DNA of 60,000 bases, taken from contig NC_092573.1 in the NCBI RefSeq assembly GCF_037975245.1, positions 4,465,501 through 4,525,500 of the forward strand, read 5' to 3'. Under the pieces are notes generated by a model. The model was not told where the DNA came from. It saw only the letters and a program-made list of their open reading frames with translations, and did no database searches. This document shows, piece by piece, positions 12,972 to 25,442 of this stretch (position 1 is the stretch's first letter; each line of letters opens with the position of its first letter). This DNA is from Apostichopus japonicus (Eukaryota > Echinodermata > Holothuroidea > Aspidochirotida > Stichopodidae). Made by a program: the position numbers and the translations under genes.

Positions 12972-15900
12972 ATCAAGCTCTGAAAATTTCGGCTATTAAA
13001 TTTCTAAATTCTTAAATCGCCAGTATGTTAAGGACTTAAACACATGGCAAGTCGAATATCCATAAACTGTCAGCTGAGTACAAAAAAAAAAAAAAAAATT
13101 GGCAGGATATCCGTATTTGATATTTAAGCCCTGTACACTATCAGTAAACTTATATCTAATGAGCCTGTATGGGTGTGTAATTCAAAACTATTGCCAGCGA
13201 GAGCTAGATATTAATTGCAGCCCATAGACAATTCAAGGCACTTGCTTCTTTTTCAGAAAGTGGCTAATATTTGATGCAATTCTAGGCCCAGGGGCTGGGG
13301 ATCAAGGGGGTTGAAGTTAATATTTTAATATGTCATAATTATTGTCAGGCCTCATTTGTCATGTCATGTAATTGCACCCCTGAGTGGCAGAGGTGATCAT
13401 ACATTCAGGTAAGTATGTAAACTTTAAAATGACTGAAATATCACCTCATTGCAAGGTATTCAATTCTGAAATTTGTGAAAGCAAACAGACATTTTACTAA
13501 TTAATGATTAATGAACATTTGCCAAAATTAATGTATTTTAGCTGCTGGCTTCAAATGACACCCATTTCATCCACCAAAACGTGAATAGGATTCCCTTGTA
13601 TCTATAGGACTTTGTCTGTTTGTCCCTCAGGCAACCAGGTCTTACCTTTTGGTTGTCAAATGCAAATTCGGTTGTCTGAAACAATGTAGTAAAATTACAC
13701 AGAGCCAACAATATGTACATTCTATTAGAGATATATGTATGTATGTTTGGTAGGACCAGCTTTGGGTCAATACTAAAAACTCCCCTCAGGGTGGATCATA
13801 GGCCTACCACTATTTTGGTTTCATTGCTGTATCTCCAAAGTTAGGGAGGTAGATAATGATTTATCATTTACCTGTTTTGGGGGTTCTGATGCAATCTGAA
13901 TTTGATGCACACAACTCGCAGTATGTTTTTTCTTTGGATGGGAGTAGGGGTGTGGTAAAGGGAGGGGGGTACTTGGCATAAATATGCTAGCTAGTTCCTG
14001 CTATAAATGCCCTACTTTTCATGCTTTGTTCTACCACTGCCATTGTTGCATTAACGCATAAAAGTAGGTCACACTGTCCCAGACAGGATGTGATATCGAT
14101 CTATCAAAACCACTGAATATCTGATTTGTAAAGATACTTAACAGCCCACTCTTTTTTTCTTTTCTTGGGTTTGTTTCGATGAGACTATATATGCCATATA
14201 TATGCCAAAGACGTGTTTCTGTTACCCAGTATATTCTAGAGAATGCTTTGCAATAATTAAAAGTGGCAGTCTCGATGACACGTTAGGAAGTGTAAATGAA
14301 AACGAGAGGAAGAAGGAAGTGTTAAACTCATATAGATGGTCCTAAGTTACATAGTCTGGCTGTGAAAAGGGTCCTGGATAATAATGATGGATTGGAAGGT
14401 CACGAAGAATGACACCCACTTAACCATTGATCAAACAGTAGTGATTTCTTTCACTTTAGTTACATTAAGATGAGCTAAATGTACTGGAGGTATATATGTA
14501 TATATATATATGGATTTAATCATTTGGGTCGCTCCTTATTAGTGATTTACAAGTACATTTTTAGGACCATTACAAGTAGTGTTGTCCTAGTAATCAGCAT
14601 GTATTATTTGTATCGGTCGACATCGCTCTGTCCGATATTGGTAAAGTTATTGTCATTTACTGATAATTCGATATTGCTTCTTAAAAAGAAATGCTTTGTT
14701 TATTAAAATATTGGCATAGAAACCAATCCCCCTCCCCCATTCTGTGGCATTTCAATGCAACTACATAATTTGGTGCTCTAATTAGCCAGTTAAGCCCATA
14801 TGCAAGTATTTTGAACTGCACCCATATCCATAGGCCCTATGTACCAGGAGCTTGATCACCCCTAACAACACATCTTGTGATAGTCTTTGAATCATTTGTG
14901 TAAGTCTGTAAGGATATAAGTATAATTATTGTTTCCATCGTTTCTCATTGTGTAAATTTATAGTAGCACATCACATCATCTCTATCACCCATCAAATTTC
15001 AGCAAGGGAAATTTCGGACAGCTTTATGTTTTTTTGTGACATTCAAATACTCTGACAGCAATTTTCAGATAGAAGATGGGCTTTTTTCTTAACTGAAATT
15101 CAACTAAGCTCTATTGCCAAAACTTTCCCTGGAGATAGCAGTGTAGATGGAGTATGACTATGAATGGGAGGGGGGGGGGGAGGTAAAGCTATTTTCAAAT
15201 TATTGTTACCGAAATGCTGGACCTCCAACTTTTTTTTAGGATATGACTCTATTGTGTTTTTTTGTCTTGATTTTTCACCATGTGAGAATAATTCACTAAT
15301 CTAACAGCTGGTTTGAGTCACTTTGTTTAATTGCTGATAAATGAAAAAGAAAAAGGTCTAAAAATTTTCCATTTCAAGTTCATAGAGGCCTTTATAAATG
15401 CTGCCATCAGCCAACTAGATAAGAAAATGAAGCTCAACCATACATTCCTGTCCAAAGATCCAGTATTATTGATTTGTATTGTTAACTATATTATAGTGGG
15501 TCACCAATAGGAATTCTTTTTCTTTCATGACAGAACTACACTGAAACCACATCAGCACCAAAAAGTCAGAATAAAACCATCATGAATGAAGTCTGTCAAC
15601 CAGTGTTACTGTACTTCTTCTACTGTGGGAAATATACCTAAAGAAAAGCCACCTCTTTCAAGAATTGGCCCAATCCCCACAAGCTATATATCCCTTTGGG
15701 ACATGACCCTTTCTACACGATTTCTCTCTTATCTCCTTCCCTAAAAGAAAAATAGCCCCAATCAATTAGTCCAAGTGGTAATAGAAACAGCTTACAACTT
15801 CAGGGTCAAGACTGAAATTGCAAATTTAGAAGAAACAAATTCTTTGTGTTTCTGGTGGTGCCAGGCACACAGTTTTTCTTGACTTACAGTGACTGTAGCA

Positions 15901-17693
15901 GCCATGGTTAATGTCAACTCTAGTGAGGAGTGACAAAGTTACAATATAGTTAAAGAGTGTGGAGGGTGTACAAGATACAGGCCGTTTGAAAATTGACTCT
16001 AGGAATCTAACCTTTATGATCATTAAAATGATACCAAAATAAACAAGTTTAACAGCCAGCTTCAAAGATCTTCAGTGGTTTTGACAATGTGCAGGCAGGG
16101 AGGGATTGAGGGTGTCCTTTGAAATCTTGGAAGTTTGAAATATGAGGACAAGTTTTTATAAACACTGGAAGAGAGAAGAGATGGAAGGAAGGAAGAAAAA
16201 GAAGGTAAAGAAATAAACTTCTTGGTGGAGGGAGCTCTTTAAAGATGAACCAAGTCATATAGATGATATTCAAAGAGACCACAAGCTGTGGTTTAATTTG
16301 TCAGATCTGAGGCAGGTTGACCTGACCTACACAAATGATTGATGGTGTGAATGATGGATGGATGGATGGAAGGGTTAAAGGGATACACACTTTGTTCTGT
16401 AACTAATTTATTCAGGCTTCAAGTTATTTGTTTAAACAGTACAGGGTGACTGACTACCTAAGGATGTGTTTAAGAAATTTGGTGGTGTTGGACATGTATG
16501 TCAAAATCTGGACAAAAAAACCTCAAAAATAGAAACAAAGAAAAGTAGGCCTAGGTCATTTTGATTTTGGTTTAAAGATATTCACCATTTGACACAATTA
16601 ATTAAACACAAACTTGCTGATGCTATGAAGCTCCCAAACAGTTTACTTACAGACTATGTTTAAAGTTACTGTTGCAATCCATTGAATTGTGCATTAATAA
16701 GATAAGTTCCATTTGTGTTGTACTTTGCAAGACTTTCCTTTTTGTCTTACAGATGATTATTACGTTGCTTGTGAGGAACAGACTTCATAAAGGATGTGCT
16801 AAACTAGATCCCACTCACCTCCTATTACAGAGCCTCTGATGGTCTACAAACTAAAAGTGTTTTAAGGTGCTATCATAGGCTACATGGACTGATATTTAGT
16901 ACCTAAACACATAGCTGAGCTGAGTGTGATAAGATGTGTCCACTCTAAATAAATACATACAATAACCTTGCCCTTATTCTTTCACTCTGAAGTAGTTGGT
17001 TTCTATTGCCTATTAATCTGTATTATTCTTAAAAAGACTTACATGTGAATAATGTATGCAGTATTTTGTATGATGTATACCTAATGATCATAATATGTGC
17101 ACCTAAACTGATTAAGTATGTTTACCTTTAAATGAATAATATATGCAACATTATGAATAACCATGGCCATATATACTTAATGTGAATAATGCATATTTAC
17201 ATATAGTATTCTGAATTATGTGTGCACTTTTATGAACACATGTACTATTCCCCCTAATTTGTATAATTATTCTAAACAGAATTTTTTTTTTGAATTAACA
17301 TATTCTAACAGACAGGATGGATATTGCTATATGGGAACACTCCCATTATTTGCATAATCTATAATTAACATGTGATAAGTGATGGATGTTAGTCCCCATC
17401 GAGTTACAAACATGTTCACTCAGGTATGCATCAAATCCCTTAAGACTAATCTTTAGTAAATCCCTCTATATCCTCACCAGATGTCGACATTAATATTGGC
17501 TCATAATACCATTTTGAAAACAAACCATATTATGCTAACCAGCTCATAACAGCAGCTAGGATCTGGAGATGAATGAGCCCACTAATTTGGTAATACTACA
17601 ATAACATTTAGTTTTTGCAAAAAATAACCAAAGTACACAATAACGCTTGTTCTGAAAGGTATACTCATGTCCAAAAAATATATTTATAATGCA
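12972..17693. other. no gene seen
   Basis: AT-rich DNA with poly-A (13081-13098), TA-rich and (GGAT)n (about 16352) microsatellites and a G tract near 15170. A CAG/GTAAGTAT donor-like sequence at about 13408 has only a short open frame before it. The open frames at 15826-16282 (-) show no domain or splice support. Confidence 0.65.
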
Positions 17694-17893
17694 CCGGTGC
17701 TGTGGCTGGGTGGATAAAGGTGGTGGCATTTGAAGCAATGAGGCTTAACAATCGGGTGGTTCCAGGTTTAGTAAGGTAGGCTTTCATCCAAGAGCAAGGT
17801 ATAAGTTTTAATCCATCAGTCCTTGCGGGTTACTCACACATTTGTGGTCGCTTAAGCGTCGTAAACATAACTGCTGATTATTATTATTATTAA
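17694..17893 (+). mobile_element. tRNA-derived SINE
   Basis: The head has a box A-like TGGCTGGGTGG at 17703-17713 and a degenerate box B-like GGTTCCAGGTT at 17758-17768, spaced as in a tRNA gene. A tRNA-unrelated body (with TTGCGGGTTACTCACACATT at about 17823) is followed by a (TTA)n tail at 17877-17893. A box A/box B promoter, short body and simple-repeat tail define SINEs, which RNA polymerase III transcribes and a partner LINE mobilises. Box B decay suggests an old copy. Confidence 0.7.
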
Positions 17894-18385
17894 TGAAGAG
17901 TACTTTAACACTGATTTGTTGTGGCTGTTGCAATATATATGCTATTGTACACTGGCATGTATTCACCACATTATTTACTAATTACAGATACAAACTTGAA
18001 CATTTTCAGACCTAGTCTGTATTGACTACTTTTGGGATGCATTAAATGCAAACACCTTCAAATATGATGATGTTATAATGAGGGAGTGTTTACTGTTTTT
18101 CTCTTTTCCTTAATCTCACAAACAAACATCACAAACTGTAAATATTTATATGGCTAAACTTTCTATTGATTGTTTTCTCTCTTCTCACAGACTGATTATG
18201 CACGAACCTCAAGGACTTAACATGTTTTAACTTTGCAGTGAGAAATTACAGGGGCAAATCAACTTTGGACACTCAGATAGATCCATTGCAAAAGCTTAAA
18301 CTAAAAATTTATTCCAAGGAAAACAGATACAGAGGAACAACAAAACAAGTAAGTCCCATAAATCAATGCACTGAATGCTTCACTG

Positions 18386-18561
18386 ACATGTACGTACAAC
18401 TCCATAATTTAGTCTTCAATGAAAAAGGCCTTCCATTGTTCCAGGGTAAGTTGAAGTACTGTTACTATAGTCTTCACTGATGTATGTACAACTCCATTAT
18501 TTTATTCTTCAATGAAAAGGTCCTTCCCTTCTTCCAGAGAAGTTGAAGTACTTACTTTCAC
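18386..18561. repeat. ~92-bp tandem duplication
   Basis: Two adjacent diverged copies share GTACAACTCCAT near the start, then TTCAATGAAAA, then AGTTGAAGTACT and CACTATAGTC-like ends. Copy 1 is about 18386-18475 and copy 2 about 18476-18561. Confidence 0.75.
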
Positions 18562-19141
18562 TATAGTCATGAAATAATACTCTACTTGGAAATAGCACTG
18601 ATGACACTTTTCTCTTAAAATGATATATTAAAGAAACTGTCATCAAAGTTTTCAATCCCTAGCAACTATCGGCTTTCCTATTCATATCTTCTTCTTCTTT
18701 CTGTTTACCTTTTTATTTTAGGGGAAAAAAAAAGTCAAAATATGACTCCATCTTGAATGGAGCTATCTTATGTTCGGTCAGTTTGCAAAGCATGAAGAAA
18801 ATCCTCTCTCTCTTGTCAAGAAAGATCAGATCAAAAAGTCTTTTTGTTACCAAATTACATTCCCATGACTACCAAGCCCAATATGACTGCAGAAATCACA
18901 TCTGAATGTGCCATCTATCCTGCTGTGTGTTTTCATTGTCACATAATACAACACATTATGGTATGCAATATGTCTTTAACTAATCAATCCCTCAGAGAAT
19001 GGAACTCTCTCAACCAGCTGACTGTTTGTTGCCTTGCATAAACTTGGGTGATTCCTTCCTTGAGTCATTTTTTACAAATGATCAGAAGCTTTCATCTTTT
19101 CTTGTAAGCTGCTCATTCCTCATTGTTGAAATTCGACTGAG
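18562..19141. other. no gene seen
   Basis: AT-rich. An open frame at 18844-19041 (+) has no recognisable domain. The end of this stretch is the pyrimidine-rich approach to the candidate exon at 19142. Confidence 0.6.
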
Positions 19142-19204
19142 GCGGTAAATGAGTCATTCATGTTCCTGGACAATAAATTTATTCAGCCAGGAGTTGGCGT
19201 CCAG
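19142..19204 (+). CDS. candidate internal exon (63 nt), unknown protein
   Basis: A 21-codon open stretch runs up to a consensus donor, CCAG followed by GTAAGTA, at 19205. It begins after a possible acceptor ending ACTGAG, preceded by moderately pyrimidine-rich DNA. It would encode ESFMFLDNKFIQPGVG within a phase-0-to-phase-0 exon. Upstream in the same frame a stop lies within about 15 bases, so the acceptor is needed. The match to splice rules is suggestive, but the exon is short, no partner exon was found on this strand, and I do not recognise the peptide. Confidence 0.25.
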
Positions 19205-20370
19205 GTAAGTAAAACATAAATAGCTCCCATGGGATAAACTTTTGCTAGCTTGATTATCAAAAGGGTTTTATAATAGAATATAATTACAGATTGTAGGTCA
19301 TCATCTTCTAGCAGTGCAGATGAGAATGTCAAAGGTTAGACAGCTAGAGACAAAACAAAAGAGAGACATCTCCCATAATACCTTACTGTGACAATTATTA
19401 GAAATGGTCTCCTTGGGGCTGTAAGTCCACAGAGGCTACAGAACATGAAGCTTAACATGAATTCTACCATAAAAGTCAACTGTAAAACCTTGCAGGACCT
19501 CCGGAGGAATGGCTGTGCATGAGGAGGCTCAAGGAAGCAGGGAGGGTGATGAGAGGATTCTTTTATTGTAATTTACAAGAGTATCACAGCCAAGTAGCAA
19601 GACAGTTCCTTTGGTGGGTGTAGCGATTGGAGCCCTGGGGTCAAATATGTATCACTTCTGACAAATCGGCCATCTGGGGGCTTTTCCGAGCAGCCAGCCT
19701 TCATATTGGCTCGTGTGATCTTCTTTGTGCTGAAGGCGATGCAATTCTGTCACTTTGAATAAAACATCAGTCTACCAAACAGATTTGACAGTAACTTGCC
19801 AGATCTCTTTGGTGGAAGATATGAGTCATGAACTTTTGCATTTTCTATTAATAATCTAAACCCAAGGAAAACAAGAAGGAGTTTGCGGCCTCCCAACGTA
19901 GAAAGGGGAAAGAATTTAGCTAATCCAAGTGAGAGTGTTATTATCCTACCCAAAGGGGATAAATTTGCCACCTATCCCTTTTGCTTCTTCCATCTTGTTC
20001 TCTCCTTTGTCTTGCTCGATATGCAAATCATTCAGAAATACAGGTTTGAGTGATTCAAGTCTGACGGCCAGGTAAACTACTCTGTCAATGTATTAGTTAC
20101 AAGACTGTGGTGGTACATTGGATGATCTTTCACGGCCGGTGTTTGTAAAAACCTGCATAGATTTTATACAACAATCTCTTTCGCGTTCGCATATGAGAAG
20201 CACGCTACGGATTTGGTTTAAATCCAAGGGGATCATTAAGCCACAAAAGGAATTGGCAGGGCAAACTTGTAAGTCTGATCGTCCGACCAATGTCTGTTTG
20301 GACAACAAAAGCCAGCTTCTATGATTGTATGGCGGACGACTACTTTTACATGTAACATAGATTGAGTTGC
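19205..20370. other. no gene seen; possible 3' UTR of the minus-strand gene
   Basis: Nothing coding is supported. If the minus-strand exon at 20683-20783 is the last coding exon, its untranslated region could extend into this DNA. An AATAAA occurs on the minus strand near 19562. Confidence 0.4.
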
Positions 20371-20412
20371 AACTAACCCCCCATCTAACCCCCCCTCTAA
20401 CCCCCCTAACCT
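20371..20412 (-). other. C-tract cluster, telomere-like spacing, G-quadruplex potential on minus strand
   Basis: Three to four C runs of six to seven bases are separated by TAA-containing linkers (CTAACCCCCC, ATCTAACCCCCC, TCTAACCCCCC, TAACC). On the minus strand this reads as expanded TTAGGG-like units. It could form a G-quadruplex or i-motif. It is too degenerate to be called an interstitial telomere. Confidence 0.5.
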
Positions 20413-20682
20413 TACTTTGTTTCGTTTTGTCATGTTGCCCACTTCCTTGATGATGAGATTTACAAATCATCTAGTGACTGTACTGCAGGTCACTTGACAA
20501 TACTTCATTAGTATAATATCTTTCAACTTTATGAGTTATGTTAGCACAGCGTCTTGACGAAAAATTGTTTGACTGTCCAGTTGCTATATTGCTGGCATCC
20601 AAAATTCTGTCCCTGTCGAATAGCCAAGTCACCTGCAACGCAGTAACTCGACTACTTGCCAATTCTGGCCAAGATTCCTTAC

Positions 20683-20783
20683 CTCACATCTTCCTCCTCA
20701 AGCAACCTCTTCCACTTTCTCTTTTATAGTAATGGATTTCTCTGCAATCTCTCCTATTTCTGATTTGATGGATTCCATCTCAG
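20683..20783 (-). CDS. last coding exon of an unrecognised minus-strand gene (coiled-coil C terminus)
   Basis: On the minus strand a pyrimidine-containing acceptor ending TTTATCACAG precedes position 20783, and a consensus donor GTGAG followed by GTAAGG lies at 20682-20677. Only one frame is usable: after two phase bases (CT) it reads EMESIKSEIGEIAEKS and on to KEKVEEVA, then TGA at 20698-20700. Composition and spacing look like a charged alpha-helix or coiled coil. The starting phase matches the phase-1 end of the exon at 36490-36652; joined, the split codon gives Ala and the helix continues (DLDTLK, A, EMESIK). A stop upstream of a donor implies either an intron in the 3' UTR, an unused donor, or exon read-through. 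The protein family is unknown to me. Confidence 0.55.
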
Positions 20784-22323
20784 CTGTGATAAAAGTAAAA
20801 TAATGATGAATATAAGGTAAGGTTTAAGCTGGCTGGCAAGAATGCTGCCTAACTGAACTTGACCATTCAAATGAACTGTCCTCACTGGTGTAGGTTATTG
20901 ACAGCTGTGAAGACCCCATACTGACCCCCCTTCACACTGAACCTGTCAGCTACTCATGAGCATACACATGGACTGTTTTTCTGCCAGTGGCCAGGGCTCA
21001 AGTAGGTCAAATACATACTGGGTTCCCCCTGGTTGGTTATATTAGTTAAAACTATATATTAATAGTTGTACACTGCAGCAGACTAACCACAGCCGGTTAT
21101 GAAAATGCTCCATGTTTATAGTTTTTCCTACTGAAGCTCACACGGCTAAAACCAGGCAAAATCTTGATCAATAGTAGTCTTTAAGCACACTGCTCGACTC
21201 TCAGAGATTTTCCACTTAATGACGGTCCAGTTGAGTCCAGTTGCGAAGTTCTCCAAGTTTATATATCGAGTGTAACCTAGATTAACAAAAGTGTTCTCAA
21301 AACCAGTTGAAAGAAACTATCAAGATATAGCAGATCATTTTACTGCGCATATCATCATCATCTTGACGAGTCAAGTTCAAATGATGTTCAAAAGATAATT
21401 TTGTTTAAAGATTGTCAATTGAAGTTCTATTTCAGAACACTCCTCCTCATGATGCCTACTGGTTGATGAGATGTCGAGAATCATATCAGATCAACGAGTA
21501 ATAGCTCATCAATAGTCACTTGATGAAGCACAAAATATCTACGAGGGTGTCTTGGTTTGATCAATGATAATAATCTTATGAGAAACAAATGAAAGGTTTG
21601 GTGAAATCTCCAAACAAATGCAAAAGAAAAGAAAAGAAAGAGAAAACTAAAGAAAAGAAAAATACAAAAGAACACAAGAGAAATAGATAAGTACTTATTG
21701 TACTCTTATATCTAACAAATTGCATTCAAGATTCTTGACAGCTCTAACATTTGGGACCTTCAAATAAAAACTGATTAAATATTTAATTTGATCTATCAAT
21801 GTCTTTTCTATCACATACTTTCCCACTCAATGACAAACATATTTCCAACAGGACACCATCACTTTACAGCCCGACCACCTACACTGGTCTCAACACTAAA
21901 AGCAATCTTGTTCTATGTTTTGCGTCTGGTTTAACACCCACCCAATCATCTAAAAATCCAATTTACGACAAACAATCATACTGCCCCATTTTAATAAATA
22001 CACATACTCCTTTCATACAAGAATGTACCCCCTCTTAATAGAATAACAAAGAATCCTCTTATCTTGGATCTTAAGCATAAGCTTAATTATCAACCTGCGT
22101 AGATGTTTCGGTAGTACGTAATCAAATTTTCCACACGGAATGGGGGTAGGCAACACATGCATAATTAATTACTCCTTTGCAATTTATTAAGTTGAAGACA
22201 GCAAATTAAGGCCTAGAAAAAAGAAAAAAAATTGTATCAGCTTCAAGGGAAGCTTTTTCCCCAGGGAACTTTTGTCTATCTATCTAACACACATGGATAA
22301 AAATTTTTGGGAGGAGACAAATT
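20784..22323. other. no gene seen (probable intron of the minus-strand gene)
   Basis: Within the inferred 15.7-kb intron between the exons at 20.7 and 36.5 kb. An A-rich tract at 21617-21700 produces artefactual Phe-rich open frames. Confidence 0.6.
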
Positions 22324-22620
22324 AAAGGAGCACGTAAGGCAATGATTGCTAGTTGAGCTTCACTAGAAAAACAAACATTTCATGCTAAAGGTTGATGATA
22401 CTGGGCCCAAAATATGCTAGAAAGTCAAAAAATGGTCGCTTTTGCTCAACCTTCATCACCAACACATATATAGAATAGTATACTTTGGATGCTCTTCAAT
22501 AATGTCTTATAACAACTTTGAAAGATAAAACATCCACAAATTAAATTCCGAAACTTTTAGCAAGTTTTAGCTGCTTTTATCTGGGTGCCAATACTGATGG
22601 CCTTAAAGGATTGCTCCTTA
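22324..22620. mobile_element. MITE-like element, copy 1 of a two-member family
   Basis: The left end AAGGAGCA at 22325-22332 is mirrored by TGCTCCTT at 22612-22619. The right part aligns with the sequence at about 50150-50215, sharing AAACTTTTAGCAAGTTTTAG-like and GATGGCCTTAAAGG-like blocks. An internal block with TATGCTAGAAAGTCAAA is shared with about 50003-50020. The size of about 300 bp, short inverted termini and no ORF fit a non-autonomous DNA element. Confidence 0.6.
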
Positions 22621-24289
22621 GTTTATTAGTCTAAGGCCTATAGGATTGGTTCATAGCAAAACCTCTTTTAAAGTTACACTGTGGATTAATCTGTATGTTG
22701 TCACATCTTGTGACTTAAAATGGGTCCTAACAGTTTGATATTTGCAGCTGACACCCATGGTACTAAGTGAGAGCAAACACCGCCTCACCGAGTGCTGCCA
22801 GCAAATCAATAACATACCATTTCTATCAATTAATGTCCCTAAAGCACATGTACTTTTCCCTACTTTCTTCACTAGATGTAATCTGATCAATTTTTTTTTC
22901 ACAATTAAAGACAAAATTATTAGAAAAAATGTCTTTTACATCGAATGCTGAGACAGATTCTCCTGAAGCAACCAACTGTGTATAATATAACAACGCTTTT
23001 CTTTGAATCAAACATGCTCGAACAGACTAACTGGTTAGTGCGTGGCAAATGATGCACCTGCAGCCTAGCCTACTTTGCATATAAGAATCTGGGCTGAAAA
23101 TATTATTATTGCAAAGGGTTTATTGCAAAGAGCCTAAGTATGGAAGAGATTTAACATTACACTCATACATAGACCACTGCACTAAGACGGGCAGTGACCC
23201 TAGTTGAAAGATGAATTAGCGTTGATGAAACGCAGCCGGTATCTAGCTTGTATCTCCGATGGTAATCACTAAATTCTTGTAATGTATTTTTCGAAATTAA
23301 AAAGGCACATTTATAGATGTGAAATGTGCAGAGGATATGGGTGGTTTAATGCATGACTGATAAAATTCCATTAGAGCCCAAATATCTTTCTCAAGTGATC
23401 ATTATTGAGCACATTTACCACGAGTAAGAATATATTCTAGAAACTCAAAGAAATAAATATTTTCTATGTTAATTTATTATGACACACAAATTAATCCTGA
23501 TACAAAACCATGATTGGAAAGTGAATTAGTGATGGTTGTTCCTTAAAACTTATCTCTATTGAGTGTGGGAGGGGTGGGAGAGGGGATGGGGTTAAATTAG
23601 AAAACCCCTACCATGTGACACTTCTAAATTAATGTACATGAATACCTAGTTATTTGTAAATTTATTTGGTTGTACACAGAACATGTAAACATGAATGTTC
23701 AGCATAATTGAGGGGGTATATACATGTTACATCACTAAATAGTCACTGTTTAGAGATCAATTTAAAACTGTTCACACTAAAATCTGATAAACAGTACCTT
23801 GTCATGAGTGTGGTATTAATTAAGTACTGCAAAATAGTATCAAGAAAGATTTAGACCATCAAGATCACAAAAGGCTTAAAGTGGCCATGACAGGAATATT
23901 TCACGTCCAATCTTTTGGGGGGTCCATCTAAGCATGTTCTCTAGAACATATATCAACCATTCTGCCAGTTGAAAACTTGATTTTTCCATTCGAAAATTGA
24001 GGATTAATTTACCCAAAGTTTGTTTGCCCGAAAATTTAAAAGAGTTAAGGCAGACCTGTAAGAGAGGAGCCACATACAGTTTAACTTCTTTTTTTAATGT
24101 TTTAGGAGCCAATGTCTGGGAGGGTGTCTTAATATTAATCTTAATTTTGAATACTTAGCTGATGCTCATAAAGAATTGTTAAAACTACCATTAATCTGGG
24201 GAAGAAACTTAACAGGAAGATGGAAGGATCAATGTACTCAGTACACACATATGCATTTACATTGAATGAGAAGAAAAACAGCTCAAACT
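22621..24289. other. no gene seen
   Basis: AT-rich intronic or intergenic DNA. Open frames at 22651-23011 and 23876-24112 (-) lack domains and splice support. Confidence 0.6.
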
Positions 24290-24906
24290 TTAAAGCAGCA
24301 TTTTGCGTCCTTTTCTATGATTTTTCTCAACCTCACTGACTCCACTATGCCATAACGACATACATAACTAGCTTATCTATTTAAATCTTACTTCATATGG
24401 TGGCATAAAAGTCGAAAAATTTGCAACTTTCAACTTTGTTTTTCTCCAAGATATTTACCGTTAGAACCCAATAAACCTCGCCCATAATATGACTATTTAA
24501 ACACTACGAACTTTGTCATTGACCAATACAACATCATGCTTGATTTGTGTACAGTCTATATTGCAGTTGTACCAGGGAGTTCCATTACATCTCCCTGGTT
24601 GTACCAACGCAAAGCCTTGAATCTATTTTTAGCAACGGCTCATAACTAAACCTGCATCTCTGATTGGTTGAATTCAAACTAGTGGGTTTGGCGGAACTGT
24701 ATGCGATTAATTTTAACTGTGGAATTTGTCTTGGACACTCTTCTCATTATCTGCAAATATCCTTAATTACTCGCCAAATAACGTTGTTGACAGGGAAAAA
24801 CTTGGCTAATATCTTAGTTTCCTGTTTTGTGATTGATATATGTAAAAAATCGATGGACATGTCAAAAAAGTAGAAAACGGCGACCAAACGCAAAATGCTG
24901 CTTTAA
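24290..24906. mobile_element. TTAA-flanked MITE (piggyBac-like or TA-type) with internal hairpin
   Basis: Perfect terminal inverted repeats AGCAGCATTTTGCGT (24294-24308) and its complement ACGCAAAATGCTGCT (24888-24902) are flanked on both sides by TTAA (24290-24293 and 24903-24906). TTAA is the target site of piggyBac transposases. Reading the flank as TA with a 16-17-bp inverted repeat is equally consistent with a Tc1/mariner-type origin. The interior of about 580 bp has no transposase ORF. A perfect 9-bp inverted repeat, ACCAGGGAG (24571-24579) and CTCCCTGGT (24591-24599), sits near the middle. Confidence 0.85.
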
Positions 24907-25442
24907 GATTTCTGATGAATTAAAAGATCACACAACATGATAGCTGATAGAAGATTTGTTCTTCAAGAGGTCAAATGCTAGTCTCGAGCTTTTAGCTCAA
25001 CGAATGTTGTCTTTATATTTTCTGTGATATTTTTCTATTGTTTGCGATGCATAGCGACTTTCCAATAACATATCCTTGGAAAGGACTCATTCATTAACTC
25101 TTTTGTTTAAGTCACCAAACATTGAGGTCACTGAAACAGAAAGTAGTTTCAATTGTGGAGTGCAACCTTGTTAACTAGAGTCTGTGTTATGCTTCCATGG
25201 TACCACCATCATAGATGTGTGTATGTATGCTAAGTTCACATAGCTACCATATATATATAGACTATATATATAAGCCAAAGGTAAGTACTGTAAAATATTA
25301 GCATAGAGATACATAAGAACAGTTTGTATGAGATACTATGGCATTAGTAGGGAGTCATGAAACAGGAGGAGACCAGAGAATAATTTAGCTTTCTAATTTT
25401 GTGTGGCATTTTCAAGGGCTCTGAATTGTTGTTTCCCTCTGA
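24907..25442. other. no gene seen
   Basis: AT-rich spacer with a TA-rich palindromic patch at about 25250-25275, between the MITE and the 41-bp array. Confidence 0.6.

Noticed and set aside
18239-18350. Plus-strand exon between TTTGCAG and CAA/GTAAGT
   Set aside because: The open frame is lysine-rich with no recognisable domain, the upstream better acceptor at 18190 leads to an in-frame stop, and the region overlaps a local duplication.
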